Below are positions 43,759 through 52,945 of a DNA stretch of 64,000 bases, piece by piece. The DNA comes from Indioceanicola profundi. GTDB lineage: Bacteria > Pseudomonadota > Alphaproteobacteria > Azospirillales > Azospirillaceae. Positions within the stretch are counted from its first letter, which is position 1; each line of letters begins with the position of its first letter. The DNA lies in assembly GCF_003568845.1 (NCBI RefSeq), contig NZ_CP030129.1, forward strand, positions 124,001-188,000. Direction: 5' to 3'. The notes beneath the pieces were generated by a model. That model was given only the letters and a program-made list of their open reading frames with translations. It had not been told where the DNA came from and did not search any database. The position numbers and the translations under genes are program-made.

Positions 43759-44634
43759 TCAGCTCTGCTGAAGCATCTGGTCGATCTGCTGCTTCAAGGT
43801 CTCGAGCCGTCTGCGCTCCTCTGGCCGCAGGTCGGTTCCATGCTTGACCGCACCGGCAACGCTTTTCTCAACCCGTCCAAGTCCCCGCAGAAAGGTCACG
43901 AGCTCCAGGGGGCGGGACTCCTGTTGGACCTGGGGCTTAATCCGGCTAGCCTTCGCATCACGAACCGTAAGCTGACCGGTTTTGGCCTTTGCCCAGAGAC
44001 GGATCTGCTCCTCCTCATCGTCCAGCCGAGCAATCTCGAGGAGGGTGTTACGGGGCACGACTTTGTGAAAGGCGCCGCATTCCTGCTTGATCGCATCCGG
44101 CAGGCTCAGAAGCCTGAGGGTCATGTTTACCCAGACACGCGGCTTGCTCAGCGACTGGGCTGCCGCTTCCTGCGTCCACCCATGCTTGTCGATAAGGCGC
44201 TCGATCCCAGCTGCCTCTTCGATGGGGTTGAGATCGGCCCGCTGGAGATTTTCTACAAGCGCAATCTCGTCCGGGTCCCCCTCTGTCACCAATGCCAGTA
44301 TCTCGCTCCACCCGGCCATGTTTGCGGCCCGCCAGCGTCGCTCACCGGCTACTATCTCCCACTGACCTGATATGTCCGGATGCGGTCTGACGATGACAGG
44401 ATGGATCTGGCCAACTGATTTCAGGCTGTCGGCCAGCTCCATCATTTCGGCCTCGTCGAAATGTCGGCGAGGTTGATCGCGCCGGGGATGCAGGTGGGTG
44501 AGGTTCGCCTGGAACAGGCGCGCGACACCTTTGATGCCGAACATCTCATCCACGCTGGAGCGCGATCGGAGTGCCGGATTGGCGCCGGCTGACCCCGCCG
44601 TCTTGGCGCCGGCTGTCTTCTTGAAGCTGACCAT
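43759..44634 (-). CDS. parB: Plasmid partition protein ParB
   Basis: A 291-aa ParB. The CTPase/N-terminal domain shows PRRHFDEAEMMELADSLK, VIVRPHPDISGQWEIVAGER and the box ENLQRADLNPIEEA. The HTH region is KHGWTQEAAAQSLSKPRVWV. The C-terminal region with PLELVTFLRGLGR and LETLKQQIDQMLQ should dimerise. The ATG shares one base with the parA stop, so both are coupled. It binds parS and spreads to guide plasmid segregation. Confidence 0.92.
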   Translation of the reverse strand: MVSFKKTAGAKTAGSAGANPALRSRSSVDEMFGIKGVARLFQANLTHLHPRRDQPRRHFDEAEMMELADSLKSVGQIHPVIVRPHPDISGQWEIVAGERRWRAANMAGWSEILALVTEGDPDEIALVENLQRADLNPIEEAAGIERLIDKHGWTQEAAAQSLSKPRVWVNMTLRLLSLPDAIKQECGAFHKVVPRNTLLEIARLDDEEEQIRLWAKAKTGQLTVRDAKASRIKPQVQQESRPLELVTFLRGLGRVEKSVAGAVKHGTDLRPEERRRLETLKQQIDQMLQQS

Positions 44635-45617
44635 TACACCCCCTCCCCTGCAATCGCCTGCCCTACTGCCTCCACCATCTCTGCAAAGGGCGTGGTCACC
44701 GTGTCGCTGAGGCCGCTGGCGGCAAGGACCGGGACCCCATACTCGACCGCGTTGGCAAATGCGGTTGCCCGCGGAACCGGCGTAAACATGCGTATCTCGC
44801 CGCAGAGTTCCTTCAGGCTCGACAAGGATCTCTGATCCTGCCCTTGGCGCTGTGTGAACATTGTAGGCAGTACGCCCAGCACCGACAGCGAGGGATTGCG
44901 CATCCGTGCTCGTGTGATGTTCTCCATCAGCTGCGTAAAGCCCATCAGCGAAAGCCGCTCCGTCTGGACCGGGATCAGCACGCGATCGGCAGCGATCAGC
45001 GCGTTCATTGTCAGACGGCCGAGCTGCGGCGGGCAGTCCAGCAGGATCACGTCATAGTTTGCGCGCAAGGTCGGCAGGACCTCATCGCGCAGCCGGAACA
45101 CTCCGAACTCATCCTGGATGAGAAACTGCTCGGCGGCCGCAAGCGTGACCGCAGCCGGTAGCAGGTCGAATGCGCCCTCCATCACCGGACGCACGGCGGT
45201 GGTTGCAGCCAGCCCTTTCACCAGGACCTCGTACGTCGTCTGGCCGGCTTCTTCGCACTCGACCGGGTCTACGCCGAGGTGGACTGTCGCGCTGCCCTGA
45301 GGGTCGAAGTCGATGAGGAGCACGCGATAGTCTCGGCTTGCAAGGGCGTAGGCAAGGTTCACCGATGTCGCTGTCTTCCCAACACCGCCCTTCTGGTTGG
45401 CAACCGCAACCACGAGAGCCCCCTGCTCCCGCTGGCGCCGTGGCGCAAGGAGCGTTCCGACATCCTGGGGAATGACCTCTTTCCCGGATTCCCAACGGCT
45501 GATCCGGCTCTTGTCGTAGGCCCGGTTCATCCGCCCGTTCAGCCAATCGGCAAACTCCTGCTGCGTGCTTCCGCGGGCTTCGCGGATTCTCTTCAGCTCA
45601 ACACCGTCCATCGGCAA
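44634..45617 (-). CDS. parA: Partition ATPase ParA with N-terminal HTH
   Basis: A 327-aa protein. Residues 1-60 form an Xre-like HTH (VELKRIREARGSTQQEFADW, SRISRWESGKEVIP). The deviant Walker A is NQKGGVGKTATSVNLAYAL, with DFDPQGSATVHLG and DCPPQLGRLTMNAL downstream. ParA with a built-in HTH usually represses its own promoter (type Ia), and the operator-like repeat at 45654-45672 fits. It drives plasmid positioning with ParB. Confidence 0.92.
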   Translation of the reverse strand: MPMDGVELKRIREARGSTQQEFADWLNGRMNRAYDKSRISRWESGKEVIPQDVGTLLAPRRQREQGALVVAVANQKGGVGKTATSVNLAYALASRDYRVLLIDFDPQGSATVHLGVDPVECEEAGQTTYEVLVKGLAATTAVRPVMEGAFDLLPAAVTLAAAEQFLIQDEFGVFRLRDEVLPTLRANYDVILLDCPPQLGRLTMNALIAADRVLIPVQTERLSLMGFTQLMENITRARMRNPSLSVLGVLPTMFTQRQGQDQRSLSSLKELCGEIRMFTPVPRATAFANAVEYGVPVLAASGLSDTVTTPFAEMVEAVGQAIAGEGV

Positions 45618-45641
45618 TCCCCGTTGCTGCGGCAGGTCGTC

Positions 45642-45672
45642 ACTATGGATGCTAGTTGACGAACTGTCAACT
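45642..45672 (-). promoter_or_regulatory. parAB promoter overlapping an inverted-repeat operator
   Basis: On the minus strand TTGACA (45665-45670) and CATAGT (45642-45647) are 17 bases apart. The repeat AGTTGAC-GAACT-GTCAACT (45654-45672) covers the -35 region, so a repressor, probably the HTH of ParA, could block transcription. Confidence 0.75.
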
Positions 45673-46220
45673 TGGTGTTGCGTCTACTTTTGCGAAACCA
45701 ATTCTGTGTGCGCTCCGCCCAGCTCGCTCAAATCCGATAGGCGGTTGCACCTTGTGCTTTTATAGTGAGGTTGGTGCCGGTAGATGAATGCCGATGCTAG
45801 CCCTCGTGCGTCTCGACCGGCACAGGCCCAATCCTACTTTCATTGATAGGCGAGCCTTCCTCTATTCTGGACCGGTGAATCGGACTGCGGACAGTGCTTC
45901 GGCAACATCGCGGCACCAACAGCTGAAAGCGAATCAGGTCAGGCGGGCAATCCAGACGCATCGCGGTGTGTCTATGGTCATCTGTCCACCGGATCTATCC
46001 CGGTCCTGCAATCGGGCCCTGTTCACAATGTTCCGTAAATTCGATCTCAAGCATACTGTCCGGCACTGTCCTGTCCACCCCATTGCCCGGCTGGGGCATG
46101 GAAAAGGGTATTCGACAGGTGGGCTTGTTGGTCCCGCCCGGATATTGCAGCAGCGGTTGCTGTGGTGCCGTCCGCCAGCGGCTGAGGAGTCGGCGGATGT
46201 ACAATGGTGGCAGCACTGGC

Positions 46221-46272
46221 TGTAAAACGTTTTACATTCCCGGCGATCCTCGGCGGTGTAAAACGTTTTACA
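46221..46272. promoter_or_regulatory. Two perfect parS-like palindromes
   Basis: TGTAAAACGTTTTACA occurs at 46221-46236 and again at 46257-46272, 36 bases apart. A third variant copy flanks parB at 43726. These are strong centromere candidates for the ParAB system. Confidence 0.75.
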
Positions 46273-47188
46273 TTCTGGCGCAGCAATGACCGCGCGGGAA
46301 TCCGGGCGGGCGTCATTCCTGGATACCCTGTCCCACTCGAATTCTATTCCGAGCATCTCGACGGCCACAGAGCGGCCGACGTTGTTCTGGGCCATTTGCT
46401 TCTCGATCACCAGCCGGTCTTCGAGAACATACATTCCATGAGAGCGTCGAGCGCCGCAATCGAGGCCAGTGGTGCAGGTGCGGTGCTCTCCACGCCGGAA
46501 GGAGCCGGAGTAGAGCGGGCGGAAGATCCGGCGGACCTGGCGCATGTCAGTGGCACAGGCGCAAGAACTCGCCGATTAGCGGCGGCGTGCTTCTAGGCGA
46601 CCTACAGGCCGGGTGTTTCGGAAGGAGAAGCGTTTCTTCCGAGCGCTATTGGCCACGTTGTCCAGAGCCGGATTGTGAACACCACTGGCCAGATCAGCAA
46701 GGCGGCGGGGCAGGGGGCCAACACAATGTCGGACGGAAACACTGTCGCTGGCGAACCATCGTTCCTTGGAGGGTGGCGCTCAGTGTCCTGGTTCAGATCT
46801 TCCGGGACACGGCCAAGGGTCTGCTGTGCAAGCTGTATAAGATGCAGGGCCGGGCGCCGAGGGCGATGTTGCTTTGCAAGCAGGCCGGCTATGATTCCGA
46901 AAAGCAGCCGAATATGTTGCGTCTGTGTATGCGGCAGGGGAGGGAAGGGGACAGCGGAGTTACCGCTTAGAACCGTCGCGATTGGCGAACGCGGTTGTTC
47001 TCACCGGCGGTTCACGCGGCCTTTGGTGAGGGCGCGGCGGTCAGATGGCGGCCGCCGACCGGGAAGGGCTCGCGTTTGAACGGGGTTCCGACTTTGTCGC
47101 GGCCAATTGGTACCGGCTCTGGACCGACTTGGCGTTATCCTCGATACCGCGATCCAGAGCCGTAGGAGCCGTGGCGACACCGCCTCTT
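46273..47188. other. Region without recognisable gene
   Basis: Open frames of up to about 130 codons occur, with no family motifs or convincing starts. Together with 45673-46220 this makes about 1.5 kb of plasmid DNA between parA and the Fic gene where I see only the parS-like sites. Confidence 0.4.
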
Positions 47189-48367
47189 CTACGCGGCGAG
47201 AGGCGTTGTGCCTTCGTTGAGGATTTCCAGATAGGCCCTGTAGGCAAAGACGCGGCCCCGACGTCGGCCTGTCACCTCTTCCACGATGCCAAGCTGCTCC
47301 AGATCGGTAAGCACCGCATTCACCGTCGGCGCCGACAGGCGTGACCGCTGAACCAGCGTTCCGGCCGTGGCGTAAGGCGCCTCTTGCAGAACCTCGTGTA
47401 GCCGCAAGGCCGACCCGGCACGCTCACTTGCCTTGGCAATCTGCTCCCGGTCCCGCTTGAACAACTCGACGATCCGGGTGGCTGCTAGGAAGGCTTGGTC
47501 GGCTGTTTCGGCCACTCCCTCCAGGAAGAATTCCAGCCAGGCCTCCCAGGCTCCCTGTTCCCGCACTTCCTGCAGCAAACGGTAGTAGTCACTTCGCCGG
47601 GATTTCAAGAAGAGGCTCAGATAGAGCAGCGGCTTTTGCAGCACGCCTTCGGCGCACAGGAACAGGGTGACCAGGAGACGGCCAATCCTGCCATTCCCGT
47701 CCAGGAAGGGGTGGATGGTCTCGAACTGGACGTGCAGGAGTCCGGCCTTGACAAGGGCCGGCAAGCGAGCCTCTTGATCGTGGATAAAGCGCTCGAATGC
47801 ATCAAGACAGTGGGCGAGATCTCCCGGTGGCGGCGGCACGAACAGGGCATTGCCTGGCCGCGTCCCGCCGATCCAGTTCTGCGACCTGCGGAATTCGCCC
47901 GGATCCTTGGTCCCACCCCGGGTGCCCTGCAGCAGGCGCAAATGCATTTCGCGGATGAGGCGAAGGGAGAGCGGCAGGCTGTCCATCCGTTCAAGGCCAT
48001 ACATCAGGGCGTCCACGTAATTGGACACCTCGCGGATATCGTCGACGGGCTGCCCGGCCATCGCCTCCTGTTCAAACCGCAGCAGGTCCACAAGTGTCGA
48101 CTGGGTTCCCTCAATCTGGGACGACAGAACGGCTTCCTTGCGCACATACATGTAGAGGAACAGCTCCTGGCGTGGGAGCATCATGGTGATGCCGTCCAGG
48201 CGGCCAAGCGCCCGCTCGGCGCGGGTTAACCGATCCAGGAGGGACAGGAGATCAACGGGCGGATCCGGTGGCAGGGGCCGCGGCACATAGGCCCGCACCA
48301 TTTCTCCCGCAGCCGGCGTCTCCACGAACCTTCCAATGCGGGAACTCCCAAACTCAGACTGTGCCAT
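47189..48367 (-). CDS. Fic family protein with inhibitory helix
   Basis: A 392-aa protein with the Fic motif HPFLDGNGRIGR (about residues 218-229), which transfers AMP or a related group to protein hydroxyls. The N-terminal inhibitory motif SSQIEGT (about 82-88) is present, so this is a class II self-inhibited Fic. GGTRPGNALFVPPPP is the beta-flap. A C-terminal winged helix (AGTLVQRSRLSAPTVNAVL) may bind DNA. TTTAAG and CTTAAA half-sites around 48378-48409 upstream could be its own operator. Confidence 0.9.
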   Translation of the reverse strand: MAQSEFGSSRIGRFVETPAAGEMVRAYVPRPLPPDPPVDLLSLLDRLTRAERALGRLDGITMMLPRQELFLYMYVRKEAVLSSQIEGTQSTLVDLLRFEQEAMAGQPVDDIREVSNYVDALMYGLERMDSLPLSLRLIREMHLRLLQGTRGGTKDPGEFRRSQNWIGGTRPGNALFVPPPPGDLAHCLDAFERFIHDQEARLPALVKAGLLHVQFETIHPFLDGNGRIGRLLVTLFLCAEGVLQKPLLYLSLFLKSRRSDYYRLLQEVREQGAWEAWLEFFLEGVAETADQAFLAATRIVELFKRDREQIAKASERAGSALRLHEVLQEAPYATAGTLVQRSRLSAPTVNAVLTDLEQLGIVEEVTGRRRGRVFAYRAYLEILNEGTTPLAA

Positions 48368-48497
48368 GGCAGGATATCTTATTTAAGCAATCTGCAAATT
48401 CTTAAACAAGCGGGGCGGCTAAGTAAACTGCTTTAAGGAGCCGGATTGCCGTTCAGAACGCTGCTGAAGGATTCGAGGAGGTGCCGCGATCCAAGCG

Positions 48498-49561
48498 ATG
48501 AACGACACAGTGTGTGATCCCGTCGGGTTCGTGCGCGGGCCGGACCTGGCCGCCATTGATGGGGTGCAGCGGGGGCCAGGACTGCTGCTGGCCATCAAGG
48601 AGCAGGAGGACCGCGATCCCCGGCCGGGCCGGTTTCTGCTGACGGGATTCGCCACCTGATGGCGCTGCCGACCGTGGCCGACAGCTTGGCCGGCCGTATG
48701 GAGGCGATTCCGCTGCTCCCTCTGGCCATGCCGGAAATCGCCGGCGAGCCAGGCCGATTCCTTGCGGAGATCTTCACCGGCGCCGTTCCAAGGCCCGGCC
48801 CCGCTGTGATTGGGGAGGCGCTGGTGCAGGCCGCGCTCGGCGGCGGCTTTCCGGAGGCGCTCCGCCGCACAGTATGGCCGCGCCGGGAAGCCTGGTACCT
48901 GTCCTATGTGGACGCCATCCTCCGGCGCGACGTCCGCGACATTGCGGCGGTGGACCAGCTCGACCGCATGCCAAGGCTGCTGCGCGCACTGGCGCTGCAG
49001 CCGGGTTGGTTGGTGAACCACTCCGCGACGGGGGCAGCTTTCGGTCTCAATCATGTGACGACCCACCGCTACACGGCCGTGCTGTCGCATCTCTGGCTTC
49101 TGCAAATGGTGCCGTCCTGGCACAGCAACGCCCTGTCGCGCCTGATCAAGACGCCCAAGCTGCACTTCCTGGACAGCGGCCTGCTCGCGGCCCTGCGCGG
49201 CCTGTCTCCGGAACGGCTGGCAGCCGACCGCACCTCCTTCGGGCCGGTGCTGGAGACGTTCGTGGTTGCGGAGTTGATGAAGCAGATCGGCTGGAGCGGG
49301 CAGGGGATCGCCCTTTCCCATTACCGTGACAAGGACGGAGCGGAAGTCGACGTGGTGCTGGAGGATCGTTCCGGGCGTGTCGTAGGCATTGAGGTCAAGG
49401 CTGCGGCAACGGTCACCCGGACGGACCTGAAAGGTTTGCATCGCTTGGCCGAGGCGACAGGCGATCGCTTCGTGCAAGGGATCGTGCTGTACGACCACGA
49501 CCGCATTGTTCCCCTTGGCGAACGCCTGTCGGCAGCACCCTTGTCCACCCTCTGGACATAA
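48498..49561 (+). pseudogene. AAA ATPase/DUF4143 protein, truncated and frameshifted
   Basis: Frame one (from 48498) reads DPVGFVRGPDLAAIDGVQRG ... PRPGRFLLTG, then TGA at 48657. A missing base near 48654 joins it to frame two, which opens at 48659 (MALPTVADSLAGRMEAIPLL) and carries DUF4143 features (RRDVRDIAAVDQLDRMPRLL, LHFLDSGLLAAL, HYRDKDGAEVDVVLE). The N-terminal Walker A part of the family is absent. In frame one the usual Walker B-like AVIDEVQR has become AAIDGVQR. The gene is not expected to work. Confidence 0.78.
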
Positions 49562-49754
49562 CCGTGCAGAAATTGCCGCGGAGGGTGCTAGGCTCGCAGT
49601 CGGAACGTAGAAACGGCAGCATTTCCGTTTAGTGGAGGGCCTGAACGTCAACTCAACGCCAAGTGCGCTAGACGATGACAGACATCTGGAATGAGTGCGA
49701 AAGCTCTGTGTCTCTGGGCAGTAGCTCTGTATGGAACAGTGTGAACGCTCATAC

Positions 49755-49812
49755 ATGCTGTCAGTGAGTCAGACATGATGTCAGCGGATCACTCTTGCTG
49801 TCAGTGGAATGG
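49755..49812 (+). repeat. Three 20-base direct repeats
   Basis: TGCTGTCAGTG, TGATGTCAGCG and TGCTGTCAGTG start at 49756, 49776 and 49796, exactly 20 bases apart. Repeated TGTCAG units of this kind occur at the ends of some IS21-family elements, but no istA or istB is present. The 49562-49982 gap has no gene. Confidence 0.45.
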
Positions 49813-49982
49813 TTCCAGAACCCTGGCGCTGCCTGGGGTCTGGGCGGTGCAGCCGCCATGTGCTCCGCGCCGGGTTTGCTGCGCCCGGGCGGTCCCAGCG
49901 GCGGCGGATGGGGCGCCGCCGGCCCCCGCCAGAGCCCCGCCGCAGATCCGGCACCGGCGCGGATGGCCGGATGCGGCTCCAT

Positions 49983-50030
49983 ACGTCCGATAAGCACCCT
50001 TATCGGACGTTGCCGACGTGCAGTGTCGGC
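49983..50030. promoter_or_regulatory. Two inverted repeats upstream of the recombinase
   Basis: ACGTCCGATAAG with CTTATCGGACGT (12 bp perfect, 4-base loop, 49983-50010) is followed by GCCGAC with GTCGGC (50012-50030). They may be recombinase binding sites or a regulatory hairpin; the position 54 bases before the start allows both. Confidence 0.5.
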
Positions 50031-50083
50031 GTGTATACATCATCCGCGTGCAATCGGACCAAAGCGGCCGGCGGAGGGGGGAG

Positions 50084-51166
50084 ATGGCGGAGACAACAGG
50101 GCGCCCGGTGCTGGCCACCGGCCTGTTCGGCGACCTGGTGCTGCCCGACCCCGTCGAACCCGGCCGGGCGGCCGAGCGGCAGGCCCTGGCCGCCCAGGCC
50201 GCCGCCTACGCCGCCGCGGCCCGCAGCCCGGCCACGCTCCGGGCCTACCGCTCGGCCTGGCGGCAATATGACGCCTGGTGCCGCGATCTCGGCTTCGAGC
50301 CCCTGGCCGGGGAGGCCGGGCAGGTGGGCATGTACCTGACCCGGGCCGCCGAACGCCTCGCCGTCGCCAGCCTGCAGGTGCATCTCGCCGCCATCGTGGC
50401 GGCGCACCGGCTGGCCGGCCAGCAGCTCGATCCCGGCCATCCCAGCATCGCCCTGCTGCTGGACGGGCTGCGCCGGCGCAAGGGCACCGCCCCGGCCCGC
50501 CAGGCCGCCCCCATCACCCCGGATCTCCTGGCCCGCATGGTGCGGGCCCAGCCCTGCTCGCCCCTGGGGCTGCGCAACCGCGCCATGCTGCTGGTGGGCT
50601 TCGGGGCCGCACTCCGGCGCGCCGAGCTGGTGGCGCTCGATGCCGGCGACCTCCGCTTTGTCGAGGGCCGCGGCGTGGTGGTGCGGCTGCGCCGCTCCAA
50701 GACCGATCCCACCGGGGCGGGCCAGGAGGTGGCGATCTGGGGCGCCGCCGATCCGGACCTCTGCGCCCCCGCGGCCCTGCAGGCCTGGCTCGCCTGGCTG
50801 CAGCCGGCCCGGGGCGACCAGCCGCTCTTTGTCGGCTTCCGGCCCACCGGCGTGCCGACCGGCAAACGGCTGTCGGACAAGGCGGTGGTGCGCCTGATCC
50901 AGGCCACGGCCGAAGGCATCGGCGCGGCGGACCCCGATCTCATCGCCGGCAGCCGGGGCCCGCTCGCGGCCAGCCTGGCGCCGCGCTATTCCGGCCACAG
51001 CCTGCGCGCCGGCCTCGCCACCGCGGCCGCGGAGGCCGAGGCGCAGCTGCACGATGTGATGCGCCAGACCCGGCACAAGAGCCCCGAAATGGCAAGGCGC
51101 TACATGCGCGCCAGCGACCTCTGGCGCAACAACGTCACCGAGACGGTGCTGCGCAAGCGCCGCTGA
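50084..51166 (+). CDS. Tyrosine recombinase of the XerC/phage type
   Basis: The ATG at 50084 follows GGAGGGGGGAG and gives 360 aa. A core-binding domain (SPATLRAYRSAWRQYDAWCR) precedes the catalytic domain. Active-site residues are visible in GFGAALRRAELVAL (Arg), SGHSLRAGLAT (His-x-x-Arg), TRHKSPEMARRYMR (His and Tyr). This type is common as a stand-alone recombinase on alphaproteobacterial plasmids. It could resolve plasmid dimers or move a linked element. Confidence 0.85.
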   Translation: MAETTGRPVLATGLFGDLVLPDPVEPGRAAERQALAAQAAAYAAAARSPATLRAYRSAWRQYDAWCRDLGFEPLAGEAGQVGMYLTRAAERLAVASLQVHLAAIVAAHRLAGQQLDPGHPSIALLLDGLRRRKGTAPARQAAPITPDLLARMVRAQPCSPLGLRNRAMLLVGFGAALRRAELVALDAGDLRFVEGRGVVVRLRRSKTDPTGAGQEVAIWGAADPDLCAPAALQAWLAWLQPARGDQPLFVGFRPTGVPTGKRLSDKAVVRLIQATAEGIGAADPDLIAGSRGPLAASLAPRYSGHSLRAGLATAAAEAEAQLHDVMRQTRHKSPEMARRYMRASDLWRNNVTETVLRKRR

Positions 51167-51271
51167 TGCGCCGCAGCGTCCCCACCGCCCGCCACCCCAC
51201 CATCGCCCAGCACACAGCCGGGCTGGGCCATATGATCTTGGACTGTGCCGTCGATCGGCCCATATCCCTTC

Positions 51272-51349
51272 TATCGCTCCCAGGAACGACCGGCGGGGGC
51301 GGCAGAGAGATGCGTGTGCTCCCGCCTACCATGTCCAGGGAGCGCGCCC
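51272..51349 (+). promoter_or_regulatory. Leader repeat of the first Crp/Fnr gene
   Basis: Nearly 80 bases match 52157-52234 before the second Crp/Fnr gene. The arms GGCGGGGGC (51292-51300) and GCTCCCGCC (51318-51326) pair with one G-U, whereas the second copy pairs perfectly, so the stem is preserved. The ribosome-binding GGGAG lies in the 3' part. Confidence 0.55.
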
Positions 51350-52084
51350 GTGCCGCATTCCATATCATCTGCCCCCGGGCAGACCTGTATTCCGCTCGCC
51401 CTGCAGAACCATATCCTGCGCGCCCTGCCAGAGGCGGAGCGTGACCGGCTGCTCTCCCTCCTGGAGCCGGTGGAGCTGCGTTTTCAGGAAATCCTGCACG
51501 AGGCCGGCGAACCGATCCGCCATGTCTATTTTGTCGAGGACGGGGTTGTCTCCCAGCTCGCCATGCTGGACGGCGACCAGGAGATCGAGGTTGGTCTCAT
51601 CGGCCGTGAAGGTCTGGCCGGCTTTGCCCTGGCTCTGGGCAGCGACGCGGCGCACACGGAGGCCATGGTCCAGATGTCCGGCCATGCGTACCGGATGACC
51701 GCCGACGCCTTTTGCCAGGAAATGGCCCGCAGCAGCGCCTTCTCCAGCCTGGTGCTGCGCTTTGTGCAGACCATGTACGTGCAGGCCGGCCAGGGCGCCG
51801 CCTGCAATGGCTCGCATCCTCTGGGGGAGCGGCTGGCGCGCTGGCTGCTGGAGATGCACGACCGCGTCGGAGCCGACACGCTGCCCGTTACCTCTGAGAT
51901 CATGGCCTTGATGCTGGGGGTGCGGCGTCCGGCCCTGTTTGCGGCGGTGGGGTGTCTGGAGCGGGCCGGCATCATCAGCCAGGACCGCAGCTCCGTGACC
52001 ATTCTCGAGCGGGCCCAGCTGGCGGCAGCATCCTGTGCGTGCTACCAGGTGATCCGCCATGAGGCGGACCGAATGCTGGGATAA
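51350..52084 (+). CDS. Crp/Fnr-family regulator, copy 1
   Basis: A 244-aa protein from a GTG at 51350 with GGGAG upstream. The cyclic-nucleotide-binding-like domain (residues about 15-140) contains RFQEILHEAGEPIRHVYFVE and IEVGLIGREGLAGFALALG. The C-terminal HTH_Crp region is ITSEIMAL-like (TSEIMALMLGVRRPALFAAV). No Fnr iron-sulfur cysteine cluster is seen at the N-terminus. A close paralogue follows. Confidence 0.82.
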   Translation: MPHSISSAPGQTCIPLALQNHILRALPEAERDRLLSLLEPVELRFQEILHEAGEPIRHVYFVEDGVVSQLAMLDGDQEIEVGLIGREGLAGFALALGSDAAHTEAMVQMSGHAYRMTADAFCQEMARSSAFSSLVLRFVQTMYVQAGQGAACNGSHPLGERLARWLLEMHDRVGADTLPVTSEIMALMLGVRRPALFAAVGCLERAGIISQDRSSVTILERAQLAAASCACYQVIRHEADRMLG

Positions 52085-52156
52085 ACGGCCGCTTTATTGG
52101 GGGGAAGCCGACCGGCTCTGCCTTGTCATGCGCCGCTGCGCCACCCATACTGCCCG

Positions 52157-52234
52157 TATCGCTCCCAGGGACGACCGGCGGGAGCGGCTGAGAGAGGCTT
52201 GCGCTCCCGCCTACCATGTCCAGGGAGCGCGCCC
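52157..52234 (+). promoter_or_regulatory. Leader repeat of the second Crp/Fnr gene
   Basis: This copy of the leader at 51272-51349 has a perfect 10-bp stem (GGCGGGAGCG at 52177-52186 with CGCTCCCGCC at 52202-52211) and GGGAG before the ATG. Confidence 0.55.
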
Positions 52235-52945
52235 ATGCCGCATTCCGCTTTATCCGCTCCCGTGCAGAACCATATCCTGCTGGCCCTGCCGGCGGCGGAG
52301 CGCGACCGCTTGCTCTCCATCCTGGAACCAGTGGAGCTGCGTTTTCAGGAAATCCTGCACGAGGCCGGCGAACCGATCCGCCATGTCTATTTTGTCGAGG
52401 AGGGTGTCATCTCCCAACTGGCCCCGCTGGAAGGCGGGCAGGAGATCGAGGTCGGGCTGATCGACCGGGAGGGTCTGGTCGGCTTTGCCGTAGCCCTTGG
52501 GGCCGAGACCACCAACACGGAGGCCATGGTCCAGGCGCCCGGCCGCGCTTTGCGCCTGAATGCCGAGGCGTTGCGGGCGGAGATGGAGCGGGGCGGCCCC
52601 TTGCCGGCCGGTATCCTGCGCTTTGTGCACACCATGGTGGTGCAGACCAGCCAAGTGGCCGCCTGCAACATCCGGCACACGCTGGATGAGCGCTTGGCGC
52701 GCTGGCTCCTGATGATGCATGACCGGGTGCACGCCGACCGGATGCCGATCACCCATGAGTTCATGGCCATGATGCTGGGCGTGCGCCGGGCCGGCGTGAC
52801 GGTCGCGGTCAACACGCTGGTGAATTCGGGGGCGATCCTCCATGAGCGCGGGGCTATCACCATGCTCAACCGCGCCCGCCTGGAGGGAGCTTCCTGCGAG
52901 TGCTATGAGGCGATCCGTCAGGAAGTGGACCGGGTGCTGGACTGA
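52235..52945 (+). CDS. Crp/Fnr-family regulator, copy 2
   Basis: A 236-aa protein from an ATG at 52235 with GGGAG upstream. It has the same layout as copy 1: QNHILLALPAAERDRLL start, RFQEILHEAGEPIRHVYFVE, IEVGLIDREGLVGFAVALG, and HTH THEFMAMMLGVRRAGVTVAV. About 70 bases around the RFQEILHEAGEP segment are identical between the two genes although the rest has diverged. Confidence 0.82.
   Translation: MPHSALSAPVQNHILLALPAAERDRLLSILEPVELRFQEILHEAGEPIRHVYFVEEGVISQLAPLEGGQEIEVGLIDREGLVGFAVALGAETTNTEAMVQAPGRALRLNAEALRAEMERGGPLPAGILRFVHTMVVQTSQVAACNIRHTLDERLARWLLMMHDRVHADRMPITHEFMAMMLGVRRAGVTVAVNTLVNSGAILHERGAITMLNRARLEGASCECYEAIRQEVDRVLD

Noticed and set aside
45934-46545. 203-codon minus-strand frame between parA and the Fic gene
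   Set aside because: It spans the parS-like palindromes, has no recognisable motif and competes with equally long frames on the other strand.
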